From Zetaproteobacteria bacterium CG_4_9_14_3_um_filter_49_83 (GTDB lineage: Bacteria > Pseudomonadota > Zetaproteobacteria > Mariprofundales > Mariprofundaceae), in contig PFXG01000070.1 in assembly GCA_002791545.1 (NCBI GenBank), forward strand, positions 1 to 47,248: a DNA stretch of 47,248 nt, read 5' to 3'. The notes beneath the pieces were generated by a model. That model was not told the DNA's origin. It saw only the letters and a list, made by a program, of their open reading frames with translations, and ran no database searches. Positions 9,023-16,172 of this stretch are shown in pieces; the first letter of the stretch is position 1; each line of letters starts with the position of its first letter. The translations under genes and the position numbers were made by a program.

Positions 9023-10120
9023 TCAGTTAATCGTTGCACGAAAAGTAATCACTACATTGGCCGGGGCAGCAACATTCCCCAGCGAAACAGAAACAGTTCG
9101 GGTGGCGCTGATGAGCTGCGCGTTATCGGCATCGGCCGCATCGGTTTTGACGATACCATCCACCACGATGCTACCCGGCACATAGGTGGTATCGGCAGGC
9201 AGCGGATCGACGATCACCAGATTGGTCGCAGTACCGGCGCCTGAAAGCGAAGCTACGATCTGATAAGTCAGTACAGCTCCCGGCATGACAAGCACGCCGC
9301 CTTGCAGATCGAGCACGCTGAGCACGGATTTATTCATCACAAAACCCACGCCGCTGGCGATGTAGCTGCCCGTCGTGCCCGCTTGTGCGCTTGAGCTGCC
9401 CACCACGGCGAAACCGCCACCCTGCCCCAACCCCGCCAGACTGGTGCCGGGTGGTGAACCTGCTGTACCGGGTGTTAGCGATGAAACAGTCAGCAACACA
9501 TTGCCGCCTGCATTAACGGGGAGATTGGATGGGGTATTGCTGATCAGATAAATGGTCAGGCTTGCATCTGGCGAGAGCGTGGGGTCGTTGCCGCCCGCTA
9601 TATACACCGTATCGGCATTCGCGCCGGTGGCCTGAAAACCTGCCAGCAGGCCACTCTCAACATAGATCGAGCCGATGCTGCCATCCAGCGGGGTGTAGTT
9701 TCCGGGCGGCGGAGCCGGATCGTTGGTGCGGGTCAGGCCGAATGACTCAGTGCCGTTGCCGCTATTGGTCAGCAAAAATGTCAGCACGTCATTGTTTCCC
9801 GGTGTACTTACCGCAACGGGCGCAGCATCCTGCCAGCTGAGAACAGGCTGGATAATCTCATCCACCAGAAACGAAACAATACTGCTGTTCACCGTCGACG
9901 GCGGGCCAGCGCCGATGACATAGGTTAAGGTCACCACATTGGAAATGCTGCTTCCGGCAGCCGTCCCGGCAGCCGTCCCGGCTGCCCGGCCGGATTGTGG
10001 GGCGAGCAGCAACAAGCCAATGCACAAGCCGAGCAGATATGTGCGGAAGTTGAATTTCGCGCGCTTATCACTCGCCACCGGGTTACTGTTATTTGAACAA
10101 CAAAGACTCATAAAATGCAT
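9023..10120 (-). CDS. DUF11-type secreted protein, first gene of the cluster
   Basis: About 365 residues from the ATG chosen here. A TTG three codons upstream and an ATG three codons downstream are also in frame, and none has a convincing ribosome site. A charged start is followed by a hydrophobic signal (YLLGLCIGLLLLAPQSGRA) and a short tandem repeat encoding AGTAAGTAAG. The mature protein has beta-sandwich blocks: SSISNVVTLTYVIGAG, NNDVLTFLLTNSGNGTESFG, PDASLTIYLISNTPSNLPV and a final DUF11 block (VMPGAVLTYQIVASLSGAG, DPLPADTTYVPGSIVVDG). The first and third large cluster genes share the opening logic 'GTAAGSSISN' / 'GTASGTLISN', consistent with paralogues. No catalytic motif. Confidence 0.8.
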   Translation of the reverse strand: MHFMSLCCSNNSNPVASDKRAKFNFRTYLLGLCIGLLLLAPQSGRAAGTAAGTAAGSSISNVVTLTYVIGAGPPSTVNSSIVSFLVDEIIQPVLSWQDAAPVAVSTPGNNDVLTFLLTNSGNGTESFGLTRTNDPAPPPGNYTPLDGSIGSIYVESGLLAGFQATGANADTVYIAGGNDPTLSPDASLTIYLISNTPSNLPVNAGGNVLLTVSSLTPGTAGSPPGTSLAGLGQGGGFAVVGSSSAQAGTTGSYIASGVGFVMNKSVLSVLDLQGGVLVMPGAVLTYQIVASLSGAGTATNLVIVDPLPADTTYVPGSIVVDGIVKTDAADADNAQLISATRTVSVSLGNVAAPANVVITFRATIN

Positions 10121-10413
10121 AACCGCCAACTAAAACAATGGTATCCGTTCATCTGCTCTCCCGACATTTATCCCGCAAGGCACCCCGCAAGGCAAAAGCG
10201 CGCAGTTTTTCGCTCTGGTCAAGAGCACTTTCAACACAACAGCTTAGAGCAGAAATAAATCCCGTCTGTGCGCAAGGAAACATAGGTACGGAAGCAAACG
10301 GGGTCGGATGGTTCTGTTGATGTATTTTTTTTACACAGCAGAGCCCTTCGGATGAAACATGGAAATCTCAGTTGGAGGTGTGTGCAGGGTGTAAGATATG
10401 GATTTTTTTCGTT
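10121..10413. promoter_or_regulatory. Intergenic region upstream of the DUF11 cluster
   Basis: No coding frame with a credible start was seen. This stretch must hold the promoter of the minus-strand DUF11 cluster, but I could not pick out a confident -35/-10 pair. It contains a short direct repeat (CCCGCAAGGCA twice near 10170-10195) and a 5-bp hairpin GCTCT/AGAGC near 10210-10230. The right part leads into the duplicated 57-bp leader. Confidence 0.4.
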
Positions 10414-10470
10414 TATCATTCACATTGATGATGACAGTTAGCTTCAGGAGGTTCATCTTTTCCGCCATGC
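10414..10470 (+). repeat. Duplicated 57-bp leader, copy 1
   Basis: This segment (from TATCATTCACATTGATG to TCTTTTCCGCCATGC) matches 12503-12559 without gaps and with about five mismatches; the last 20 or so bases are identical. In both copies the segment ends a short open frame with the codons for II-H-(I/V)-DDD-(S/R)-stop, and both are followed about 10 bases later by AAGGGGG and a start codon. This pattern suggests a shared cis-regulatory leader or a duplicated gene start. Confidence 0.75.
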
Positions 10471-10492
10471 ATAATCAGTAAGGGGGAACGTG

Positions 10493-10576
10493 ATGAGCGA
10501 GGCAAAGATTGAATCAGGTATGATACCCTCGGAATTGTGTCGTATGACGCTTCGCTTTAGCGACCTACATTTTTAG
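10493..10576 (+). pseudogene. Short 27-codon ORF behind leader copy 1, probably a broken gene start
   Basis: ATG follows AAGGGGGAACGTG, a good ribosome site in the same place as the start of the 389-residue gene behind leader copy 2. The frame (MSEAKIESGMIPSEL...) stops after 27 codons, with no domain. The equivalent position after copy 2 opens a long secreted protein, so this may be the remnant of a gene cut off by replacement of its downstream part with the AT-rich gene at 10614. A genuine short peptide is possible. Confidence 0.35.
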
Positions 10577-10613
10577 ACGACTTGGGGCCTAAGAAATGAT
10601 AAGGGCAGGCACA

Positions 10614-10940
10614 ATGCATATTGAATCATGGGTAGGGCGAGATTTATCAAAATATATTCCTGGACTCTATTGGCAAACGTATATTTCAGTAGATTTAGCG
10701 AAAGAACATTCCTTCGATCTTGCGAAAGCGTGTCAAATTGCTGAAGAAAGCACTGACTACGAAAAAGGAGTGCTATTACGCTTCTTTGAAGATCCATTAG
10801 ATTGGAACCAATATGCTGAAAAGCTGGATAACTTATGTTTAACAATGGATGGTGTTTTTTCAATCAAGGAGGTGCATAGCATTATTTCAAGTAGTATAAA
10901 TTATATTGAACTATGTTCCGTTCTACGTCAGTGGAAATAA
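10614..10940 (+). CDS. Hypothetical cytosolic protein
   Basis: About 108 residues. I chose the ATG that gives MHIESWVGRDLSKYIPGLYW; an ATG six codons upstream is also in frame and neither has a strong ribosome site (GGGCAGG lies before the chosen one). The protein is acidic, mostly helical by composition, with no signal peptide or membrane segment, and I do not recognise a family. Its codon use is visibly AT-richer than the DUF11 cluster to its left, which suggests recent acquisition. It sits alone between a broken gene start and a run of small membrane protein genes. It has the size of many antitoxin or immunity proteins, but nothing in the sequence proves that. Confidence 0.5.
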   Translation: MHIESWVGRDLSKYIPGLYWQTYISVDLAKEHSFDLAKACQIAEESTDYEKGVLLRFFEDPLDWNQYAEKLDNLCLTMDGVFSIKEVHSIISSSINYIELCSVLRQWK

Positions 10941-10962
10941 AGTGCCCCTAAATGAGTCAGCA

Positions 10963-11247
10963 ATGATACAAAAAACGCGTACGGGTTTGATGGCCGATCT
11001 TAAACAGCCTTGGCAGATGCACCTGAATGGTGGACTCTTTCTGTTGCTATTGTTGATGAGCGCCTGGCTGATTTTGATACAGATTCCATCGTGGCTGAAT
11101 GCTGCGTTGTTGCTGCTTGTGATCTGGACATCGGCCCGTTTTTACTACTATTTGTTCTATGTGATCCAAAAGTATATCGATCCATCCATACGCTTTGCAG
11201 GGGTGTTTGATGCGATCAAGTATCTGCTTGGCAGGAACAGAGGGTAA
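10963..11247 (+). CDS. Small two-helix membrane protein
   Basis: About 94 residues from the ATG used here (MIQKTRTGLMADLKQPW); the open frame begins 19 codons earlier but overlaps the preceding gene, and ATG at codon 10 of my version is also possible. Two adjacent membrane segments are clear: LFLLLLLMSAWLILIQI and LNAALLLLVIWTSARFYYYLFYV. The C-terminal tail is basic and cytosolic-looking (FDAIKYLLGRNRG). The stop codon overlaps the next gene start (TAATG), so it is translationally coupled to the YdjM-like gene and probably works at the same membrane. Family not recognised. Confidence 0.6.
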   Translation: MIQKTRTGLMADLKQPWQMHLNGGLFLLLLLMSAWLILIQIPSWLNAALLLLVIWTSARFYYYLFYVIQKYIDPSIRFAGVFDAIKYLLGRNRG

Positions 11248-11813
11248 TGCCCACCCTCTTTAGCCACCCGGTCGTCGCTATCGCCTTAAAGCCATGGTTT
11301 GATTCGATCAGAGGTTCAAAAACCGTCCTGTTTGTCGGTGTTCTCTTTACCATCCTGCCGGATATCGACATCATCGGATTTCGACTCGGCATCCCCTATA
11401 CGCACCTGTTTGGCCATCGTGGTTTTACCCACTCCATCTTCTTTGCACTGTTTAGCAGTGGCTGCATTGCCTGGCTAATGAGCAGGCGCTGTTCACTCAC
11501 CGTTTCGCCGATATGGCTGTTTCTTTTTCTCTGTATCGTCTCGCATGGACTGTTCGATGCGCTCACCAATGGCGGTCACGGCATTGCGTTTCTTTCCCCT
11601 TTCAGCAATGAACGATATTTTTTCCCTGTTCAGCCCATTGAGGTTTCAACGCTGAATATTCGACGCTTCTTCGAGGGGCAGGGTCTGGCAGTCATCATCA
11701 GTGAACTAAAATGGGTCTGGTTACCCGGAGTCGTTCTATTTCTCTGCGGTTATTTTTACCGGAAAAAAGTTCGCCAGCCAGAATCAGTTCATACTGAAAA
11801 ACGTAGCGGATGA
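11247..11813 (+). CDS. YdjM/YbcI-type membrane-bound metal-dependent hydrolase
   Basis: 188 residues. Start ATG overlaps the stop of the preceding gene. The core motif LPDIDIIGF followed by THLFGHRGFTHSIFFALF is the signature of the LexA-regulated YdjM family (DUF457, 'metal-dependent hydrolase' integral membrane proteins), with D, H and D as the presumed metal ligands; a second conserved segment is SHGLFDALTNGGHGIAFLSP. There are about four to five membrane segments (VLFVGVLFTILPDI, IFFALFSSGCIAWL, IWLFLFLCIVSHGLF, WLPGVVLFLCGYF). Length agrees with the family. The catalytic activity of the family is not well established. No LexA box was identified upstream. Confidence 0.85.
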   Translation: MPTLFSHPVVAIALKPWFDSIRGSKTVLFVGVLFTILPDIDIIGFRLGIPYTHLFGHRGFTHSIFFALFSSGCIAWLMSRRCSLTVSPIWLFLFLCIVSHGLFDALTNGGHGIAFLSPFSNERYFFPVQPIEVSTLNIRRFFEGQGLAVIISELKWVWLPGVVLFLCGYFYRKKVRQPESVHTEKRSG

Positions 11814-11821
11814 GGTGAAAT

Positions 11822-12208
11822 ATGTATTTTAGTTATGAGATGGAAGTAGCAGATAGCTTGAAGATGCTCTGCGCTTCACCCATTCCGATTATTGCCGCTG
11901 CATTGCTCTGGTTTGTCTGTTCACTGCCGCGTTATTCGGATCGGGTCATAGCCAAAATAGGTAAGGCCGCCGCTGTTGTGCTGTTAGCCCTGTTTTTGAT
12001 GAGCGTCTACAATATGATCAAATGTAAGACGCTTGAAGGCAAGGACTACAGGGTTTTCACTTTTACCCGTGAGGTGGAGTCACTTCTGGAACAGAAACAT
12101 TACCAACAGGCAGAGCTATTATTGCACCAATTTAATCAGCAGCAGTCGATAAAAAATATTCCTGTGCTCGCCAACAACCCTCGTGATCTATATAGCCAGC
12201 AAAAATGA
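11822..12208 (+). CDS. Hypothetical two-TM inner-membrane protein
   Basis: 128 residues, with ATG preceded by GAGGTGAAAT eight bases after the upstream gene ends, so probably one transcript with it. Two membrane helices: SPIPIIAAALLWFVCSLP and AAAVVLLALFLMSVYNMI. A soluble C-terminal half follows with charged helical stretches (VESLLEQKHYQQAELLLHQF), resembling a single TPR-like hairpin. No catalytic motif, and the family is not recognised. Confidence 0.6.
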   Translation: MYFSYEMEVADSLKMLCASPIPIIAAALLWFVCSLPRYSDRVIAKIGKAAAVVLLALFLMSVYNMIKCKTLEGKDYRVFTFTREVESLLEQKHYQQAELLLHQFNQQQSIKNIPVLANNPRDLYSQQK

Positions 12209-12239
12209 CCGCCGCATCGAGCCGTGCGATTAGGAATGG

Positions 12240-12434
12240 ATGATCATGGCCTTTTTTGATTTTGCCTATTTCCTATTTGGCGGCCTGGTGTATCTGAGTT
12301 CGCCAACATTCAGAGAGAAAAAGAGGCGTGAATGGAACTCTCGAAGCATGCTCTACAAAATGTATGAGATTGCTATGTGGGTATTTCTGCCTGCCGTGAC
12401 CTTGTTCATTGCAACAATGTTGTGCTTGTCATGA
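12240..12434 (+). CDS. Small hypothetical membrane protein
   Basis: 64 residues. AGGA precedes both the ATG chosen and a second ATG two codons later. Two hydrophobic segments (FFDFAYFLFGGLVYLSS and MWVFLPAVTLFIATMLCL) flank a very basic loop (REKKRREWNSR). It lies in the same direction as the small membrane genes before it. Function unknown. Confidence 0.5.
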   Translation: MIMAFFDFAYFLFGGLVYLSSPTFREKKRREWNSRSMLYKMYEIAMWVFLPAVTLFIATMLCLS

Positions 12435-12458
12435 AACCCTCATTTATCAGGAGCTGTG

Positions 12459-12530
12459 ATGATAAAACTACTGACCCGTTTCCTTACCTTACTTTTTTCA
12501 AATATCATTCATGTTGATGATGACAGGTAG
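12459..12530 (+). CDS. Possible 23-residue leader peptide ending in DDD
   Basis: ATG sits behind AGGAGCTGTG, a near-ideal ribosome site. The peptide begins MIKLLTRFLTLLFSNI and ends HVDDDR, with its last codons inside leader copy 2. The same terminal residues (IIHIDDDS) occur in frame in copy 1. It could be a translated leader controlling the gene at 12579, or the residue of an older gene. Confidence 0.3.
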   Translation: MIKLLTRFLTLLFSNIIHVDDDR

Positions 12531-12559
12531 CTTCGTGAGGTTCATCTTTTCCGCCATGC
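12503..12559 (+). repeat. Duplicated 57-bp leader, copy 2
   Basis: This is the partner of 10414-10470; the two align over their full length with no gaps. The segment ends 20 bases before the start of the 389-residue secreted protein, so here it acts as the 5' untranslated region of a complete gene. A GATGA...TCATC inverted pair lies within it, which may form a weak stem. Confidence 0.75.
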
Positions 12560-12578
12560 TTGATTTGCAAGGGGGCGG

Positions 12579-13748
12579 ATGATGAATATGAACAGTTTAT
12601 CGGCTGGTTTAACGGGTGGATTCCTGATACTGACAGTGATTTTTACGCTTAACACAGTGAGTGCGGCTGCCGCCACGGTGGAGCAGACAACCATGACCCA
12701 TCTGGATGCCATTCGTTCCATTTTACCCGGTCAGGAGAGTAAGGTCGTCAACGGCTACAACAAGCAGATGGATCAGGCCTGGAAATATTTCAAGGCACAC
12801 AAAAAGGCCGTACTACCGATTTTGCGTCAGGAATTAACGGAGGAGTTGGACAAGCGTGAGCCGAGCAATCTGTTTCTGCTTGATATCGGTTATTACCTCC
12901 GCCTGCAGGATAGTGCTGAAGATAAAGCTTTGGCCACCCGTGCGCTGTTCAAACTTGATCTGACATCCGACATCGTTGCAGAAAATCATCAACTATTGTT
13001 TATGCTGGCGCATGCGGTTGCTCCCGACAGGGACCCTGGAATGCTGCAACTTCTTGATGAAGCTTTTCTCAAAAAAAGTGTGACGATCTATATTCCACAG
13101 CATGCACTCAAGCTTAGCGAAACAATGGTCTGCGTGTTTCTTTATGGTGTCTATGGAGAGGAAGCCGAGACCCATCTTCGCTCGCTACTGACTGATCCGG
13201 CTCTCACCAACAAAGTGATCGAAATTCTCATCTGGATCGGCTCAAGCGATAGCCAGCAGGATATTAAATCGGTGATGTTGGCTCAACGTAACGATGAAAC
13301 ATTCAGTCGCGCAACCGCTTATATGATGACCGCTGGCGGGCCGGCTGGTCGTGCCACCATGCTGGAGATCAATTCGAGCGACCTGGATGCCGAATCGCAA
13401 CATTATTATCAGCGCATTCGACCTGATATTGAACTGGTTTCGTATTCATCGCTGAAAGCACAGTTGTCCGGGTTTCCGGGTGCTAAAAGCCTGAGCGACG
13501 CAATACTGAAAAAACGCCTGGCCGCCATGTATGAACACTATGGCAAAGACAGCAATACCAATCCTGAAGCAGTTCTGAATTCTACGATACCGGCATCAGA
13601 GTTAATCCAAACATTAAGCCGCATTCGGGCCAGAATGTTTTACCGCCTCTCCGATGAAGCCCTGGGGGATGTTGAGATCACCAATGCCATTATCAACACC
13701 CTCCATTTCAAACAGAAAAACAGTAAACCGGGTCAGCCCGGACGTTAA
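12579..13748 (+). CDS. Secreted helical-repeat protein (HEAT-like), function unknown
   Basis: 389 residues. The ATG follows AAGGGGGCGG closely, so the second ATG one codon later may be the real start. The signal peptide (GGFLILTVIFTLNTVSAAAA) predicts export to the periplasm. The mature part is almost wholly alpha-helical, with regularly spaced helices such as MDQAWKYFKAHKKAVLPILR, DKALATRALFKLDL and AETHLRSLLTDPALTNKVIE, which look like HEAT or armadillo-type repeats. No catalytic residues stand out. It is the gene behind leader copy 2 and is followed closely by a tiny signal-peptide-like ORF. I do not recognise a family. Confidence 0.6.
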   Translation: MMNMNSLSAGLTGGFLILTVIFTLNTVSAAAATVEQTTMTHLDAIRSILPGQESKVVNGYNKQMDQAWKYFKAHKKAVLPILRQELTEELDKREPSNLFLLDIGYYLRLQDSAEDKALATRALFKLDLTSDIVAENHQLLFMLAHAVAPDRDPGMLQLLDEAFLKKSVTIYIPQHALKLSETMVCVFLYGVYGEEAETHLRSLLTDPALTNKVIEILIWIGSSDSQQDIKSVMLAQRNDETFSRATAYMMTAGGPAGRATMLEINSSDLDAESQHYYQRIRPDIELVSYSSLKAQLSGFPGAKSLSDAILKKRLAAMYEHYGKDSNTNPEAVLNSTIPASELIQTLSRIRARMFYRLSDEALGDVEITNAIINTLHFKQKNSKPGQPGR

Positions 13749-13752
13749 CCCT

Positions 13753-13833
13753 ATGAAGATGATTAAATTAATGTTGCTATTGGTGTACCTGTTCAGTCGT
13801 TCATCGCTTTCATCTGATTCAGCAGGCATATAA
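13753..13833 (+). CDS. Tiny signal-peptide-like ORF
   Basis: 26 codons starting five bases after the previous stop. The product (MKMIKLMLLLVYLFSRSSLS...) is a basic start plus a hydrophobic run, like an export signal with nothing after it. No ribosome site is visible. It may be a truncated secreted protein or a chance frame. Confidence 0.2.
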   Translation: MKMIKLMLLLVYLFSRSSLSSDSAGI

Positions 13834-13835
13834 AG

Positions 13836-14372
13836 ATGGGTAAGCGCAGGAAACTTAAGCAACGATGTTATGTAGATCATCCAAGATATGGGAATGAACC
13901 GATAAAATCCGGTTTTAATTTCACCAAAGAGGAGATCGATCATTCGTTCTGGGGATATCAGTGGCTTAATTATTTTCCGTATACCGCTATTCCTGCCAAT
14001 ATAGAAAAGCAAAATTATTCAACCTACCCTCGCTCATTGTATGTGGATATTGAGGCAAGCTGTGAGGTATGCAATCGCCTGTTTATCTTTTTTGCCAAAG
14101 AACAGCAATATTGGTACGAAGAACTGGGATTCTATGTCGATGCATCCTGTAATCGCTGCACCGATTGCAGAAAAAATGACCAGAAAATTCGCTCTATGCA
14201 ACTTGAATATGAGCTTCTGAACGCAAATCCGAACAGATCGGAAAAGGACAATCGGCAGCTAAAGACTATAACCATGGAGCTCTATCAGCTTGGCTACATC
14301 AAACACGCAGACAAAATTAATCGGATAAAGCTGAATAAAGACTCCATACCGACAAAACCATGTCAGGAGTAA
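13836..14372 (+). CDS. Zinc-ribbon domain protein
   Basis: 178 residues. The middle of the protein carries CEVCNRLFIFFAKEQQYWYE, then CNRCTDCRKN: the four-cysteine layout and the FxFxxxEQ-x-WYE spacing of the 'probable zinc-ribbon domain' family, where the two CxxC pairs bind one zinc ion. The N-terminus is basic (MGKRRKLKQRCYVDHPRYG) and the C-terminus is a charged helix. No signal peptide, so cytosolic, possibly nucleic-acid binding. It begins just after a tiny ORF without a strong ribosome site. The family has no assigned biochemical role that I know of. Confidence 0.75.
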   Translation: MGKRRKLKQRCYVDHPRYGNEPIKSGFNFTKEEIDHSFWGYQWLNYFPYTAIPANIEKQNYSTYPRSLYVDIEASCEVCNRLFIFFAKEQQYWYEELGFYVDASCNRCTDCRKNDQKIRSMQLEYELLNANPNRSEKDNRQLKTITMELYQLGYIKHADKINRIKLNKDSIPTKPCQE

Positions 14373-14443
14373 AAACATTAATCGCAAATGATCGAAGCTT
14401 ATCTTCACTTTAACCAATCATAGCAGCTTAAGAGAGGCACGGA

Positions 14444-15490
14444 TTGAGCCAACAAAAAACAAAATCAACATGGTTGAAATGGATGAAACTCATCGCTGTC
14501 GCCAGCTTTATCACCAGTGGATTGTCACTACTCCCCCATGATCTGTGGATATTTGAATTATTTTCTCACTTTCACGTGCAATATCTCTTTATGGCATTGT
14601 TTTCAGCCATCTTTTTTCTATTTTTTAAACAGTACAACTGGAGCGTTTCCATGCTGCTACCCATCATTTTAAATACCGTTTTTATATTGCCATGGTATAT
14701 TGGAGGAGCAAACCAACATGATAATATTGTTGGTAAAATACGAGTTTTAGAAAGCAATGTTCAACGAGGAAATCAAGCCTGCAACAAGCTTCTTGCATTG
14801 ATCAAACAAGAAAAACCAGATGTCGTGGTACTTTTAGAGATTGATCAACAGTGGGCAAAGGCACTTAAAACATTAGATACGGCTTATCCGTACCAATATG
14901 TATTCCCTCAAAGTGACAATTTTGGCATCGCTTTATTCAGCCGATGGCCATTGGAAAACATTCAAAATCTGGAGCTTGGCAGGATGCCGATAGCCAGCAT
15001 CAAAGCAGATATGCGTTTAAACGATAGAACCATCACCATACTCGCCACGCATCCTGTTCCACCGATTAACAATGAATTTCACCAAGAACGAAATAAACAA
15101 CTTCAAGCCATCATCCTCCTGGCGCAACATCAACGCCAAAAACCATTGCTTGTTGTTGGTGATTTAAATACAAGCATGTGGTCAGACGATTATCAGCGGC
15201 TCATGCAAGACTCGGGTTTACATAATGCCAGAGAGGGTTTTGGTATTGTTCCGACATGGCCTGCCACTTTGCCCATGCTGATGATTCCTTTGGATCATCT
15301 TTTATTATCGCCACAGCTTAGCGCTTTAAGTATCCATAGTGCTGGCAACATTGCTTCGGATCATCTGCCATTGATTGTTGAATTGGCAGTACATGGCGAC
15401 AAAGCCCTTAAAAGTGACCAAAAGGTCAACCAGAAGGCTGTCCGGGAACAGGAACCGTCGCTTGAGGAAGCGGGATTGAGTCAGTCTTGA
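14444..15490 (+). CDS. Membrane-anchored endonuclease/exonuclease/phosphatase (EEP) family protein
   Basis: 348 residues with a TTG start behind AAGAGAGGCACGGA; no better ATG exists upstream. Three N-terminal membrane segments (KLIAVASFITSGLSLLP, LFMALFSAIFFLFF, LLPIILNTVFILPWYIG) tether a DNase I-like domain. Its motifs are all present: LESNVQRGN (Asn), DVVVLLEID (metal-binding Glu), VVGDLNTSMWSDDY (Asp and Asn) and the terminal SDHLPLIVEL (Asp/His). In this architecture the catalytic domain is probably periplasmic. Related proteins include nucleases and phosphoesterases, so substrate cannot be named. The C-terminal 30 residues are a polar tail without domain. Confidence 0.85.
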   Translation: MSQQKTKSTWLKWMKLIAVASFITSGLSLLPHDLWIFELFSHFHVQYLFMALFSAIFFLFFKQYNWSVSMLLPIILNTVFILPWYIGGANQHDNIVGKIRVLESNVQRGNQACNKLLALIKQEKPDVVVLLEIDQQWAKALKTLDTAYPYQYVFPQSDNFGIALFSRWPLENIQNLELGRMPIASIKADMRLNDRTITILATHPVPPINNEFHQERNKQLQAIILLAQHQRQKPLLVVGDLNTSMWSDDYQRLMQDSGLHNAREGFGIVPTWPATLPMLMIPLDHLLLSPQLSALSIHSAGNIASDHLPLIVELAVHGDKALKSDQKVNQKAVREQEPSLEEAGLSQS

Positions 15491-15659
15491 AAATACCATT
15501 CGGCTCAGAGTCCTTTAACGCCTGTGAGTGGGGCATTCCACATCCGGATAGGCCTGCTTTCAGGCCCAACACATCAGCAACCTTCTCGTGAACCCATCCC
15601 TTTCTAAGAAGCAACGGTCTGCCACAATATTCTCATCAGGATGATTTCAGGCTGTATTC

Positions 15660-15899
15660 TTAACTCGAGACCCAGCCAGCTGCCATCATCGCTTCAAGGG
15701 ATTCATACTCGACAAAAGTATGACTGTCTTTGAAGGGATGCATCCGGTACTGCACTTTTTCCATCTCAGCCTCAAAAATGAAGCCTGTACTCTTATCCAG
15801 ATTCTTAAAATGGACCTTACCGTTGCGTGCATGATACTTCTTCTCTTTAAACATTCTCACCGTACGGTTCAACTCATTTTCCGACCAGCCCTCACTCAT
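15660..15899 (-). CDS. Small conserved-looking hypothetical protein
   Basis: 79 residues, ATG preceded by AGGAGGCAGGT. Charged, no signal peptide or membrane helix; the sequence (MSEGWSENELNRTVRMF, KVHFKNLDKSTGFIF, HTFVEYESLEAMMAAGWV) looks like a compact alpha/beta domain. The strong ribosome site and amino-acid composition support a real gene. It is transcribed opposite to both neighbours. Family not recognised. Confidence 0.55.
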   Translation of the reverse strand: MSEGWSENELNRTVRMFKEKKYHARNGKVHFKNLDKSTGFIFEAEMEKVQYRMHPFKDSHTFVEYESLEAMMAAGWVSS

Positions 15900-16043
15900 A
15901 CCTGCCTCCTGAAATCATCAATGCTTCCCTGTGGTCCTGTGACCTTTTCCTTCCACTTTCGGACCAATAAAAAAGCTGGTGACAGTTTCTGTCGATCAGC
16001 TCAAAAAATCAATCATCTGCCTTGGAAGCAGGAGCCAGTCGGA

Positions 16044-16079
16044 GTTCAGGAAGTTCAGGAAGTTCAGGAAGTTCAGGAA
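16044..16079 (+). repeat. Tandem repeat, 4 x 9 bp (GTTCAGGAA)
   Basis: Four perfect copies of GTTCAGGAA in the non-coding stretch upstream of recQ. The unit is a multiple of three, but no gene with a plausible start covers it. A simple microsatellite, prone to copy-number change. Confidence 0.95.
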
Positions 16080-16123
16080 AAGTATTATTTCCACGTTCCA
16101 TGAAGTTTATTTGAATTTGCACG

Positions 16124-16144
16124 TGTAAATGTCAAGCTGACCCG
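16124..16144 (+). repeat. Dispersed motif TGTAAATGTCAAGCTGACCC
   Basis: The same motif, with small changes, recurs at 36312-36333 (plus strand) and 36967-36988 (minus strand). Such TGTAAATGTCAA...TGACCC tracts are common around REP-like palindromes linked to IS200-type REP transposases in proteobacteria (from general knowledge). No such transposase gene lies in the window. Confidence 0.7.
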
Positions 16145-16172
16145 TTTCTAAGCGCACACAAAGGAGCACCCC

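Noticed and set aside
10240-10330. Possible riboswitch in the region upstream of the DUF11 cluster
   Set aside because: Some purine-rich stretches recall GEMM-type motifs, but the conserved core sequences and paired helices are not there.
15553-15568. Hairpin GGCCTG/CAGGCC as an intrinsic terminator
   Set aside because: Six perfect base pairs with a CTTT loop, but no T-run on either side.
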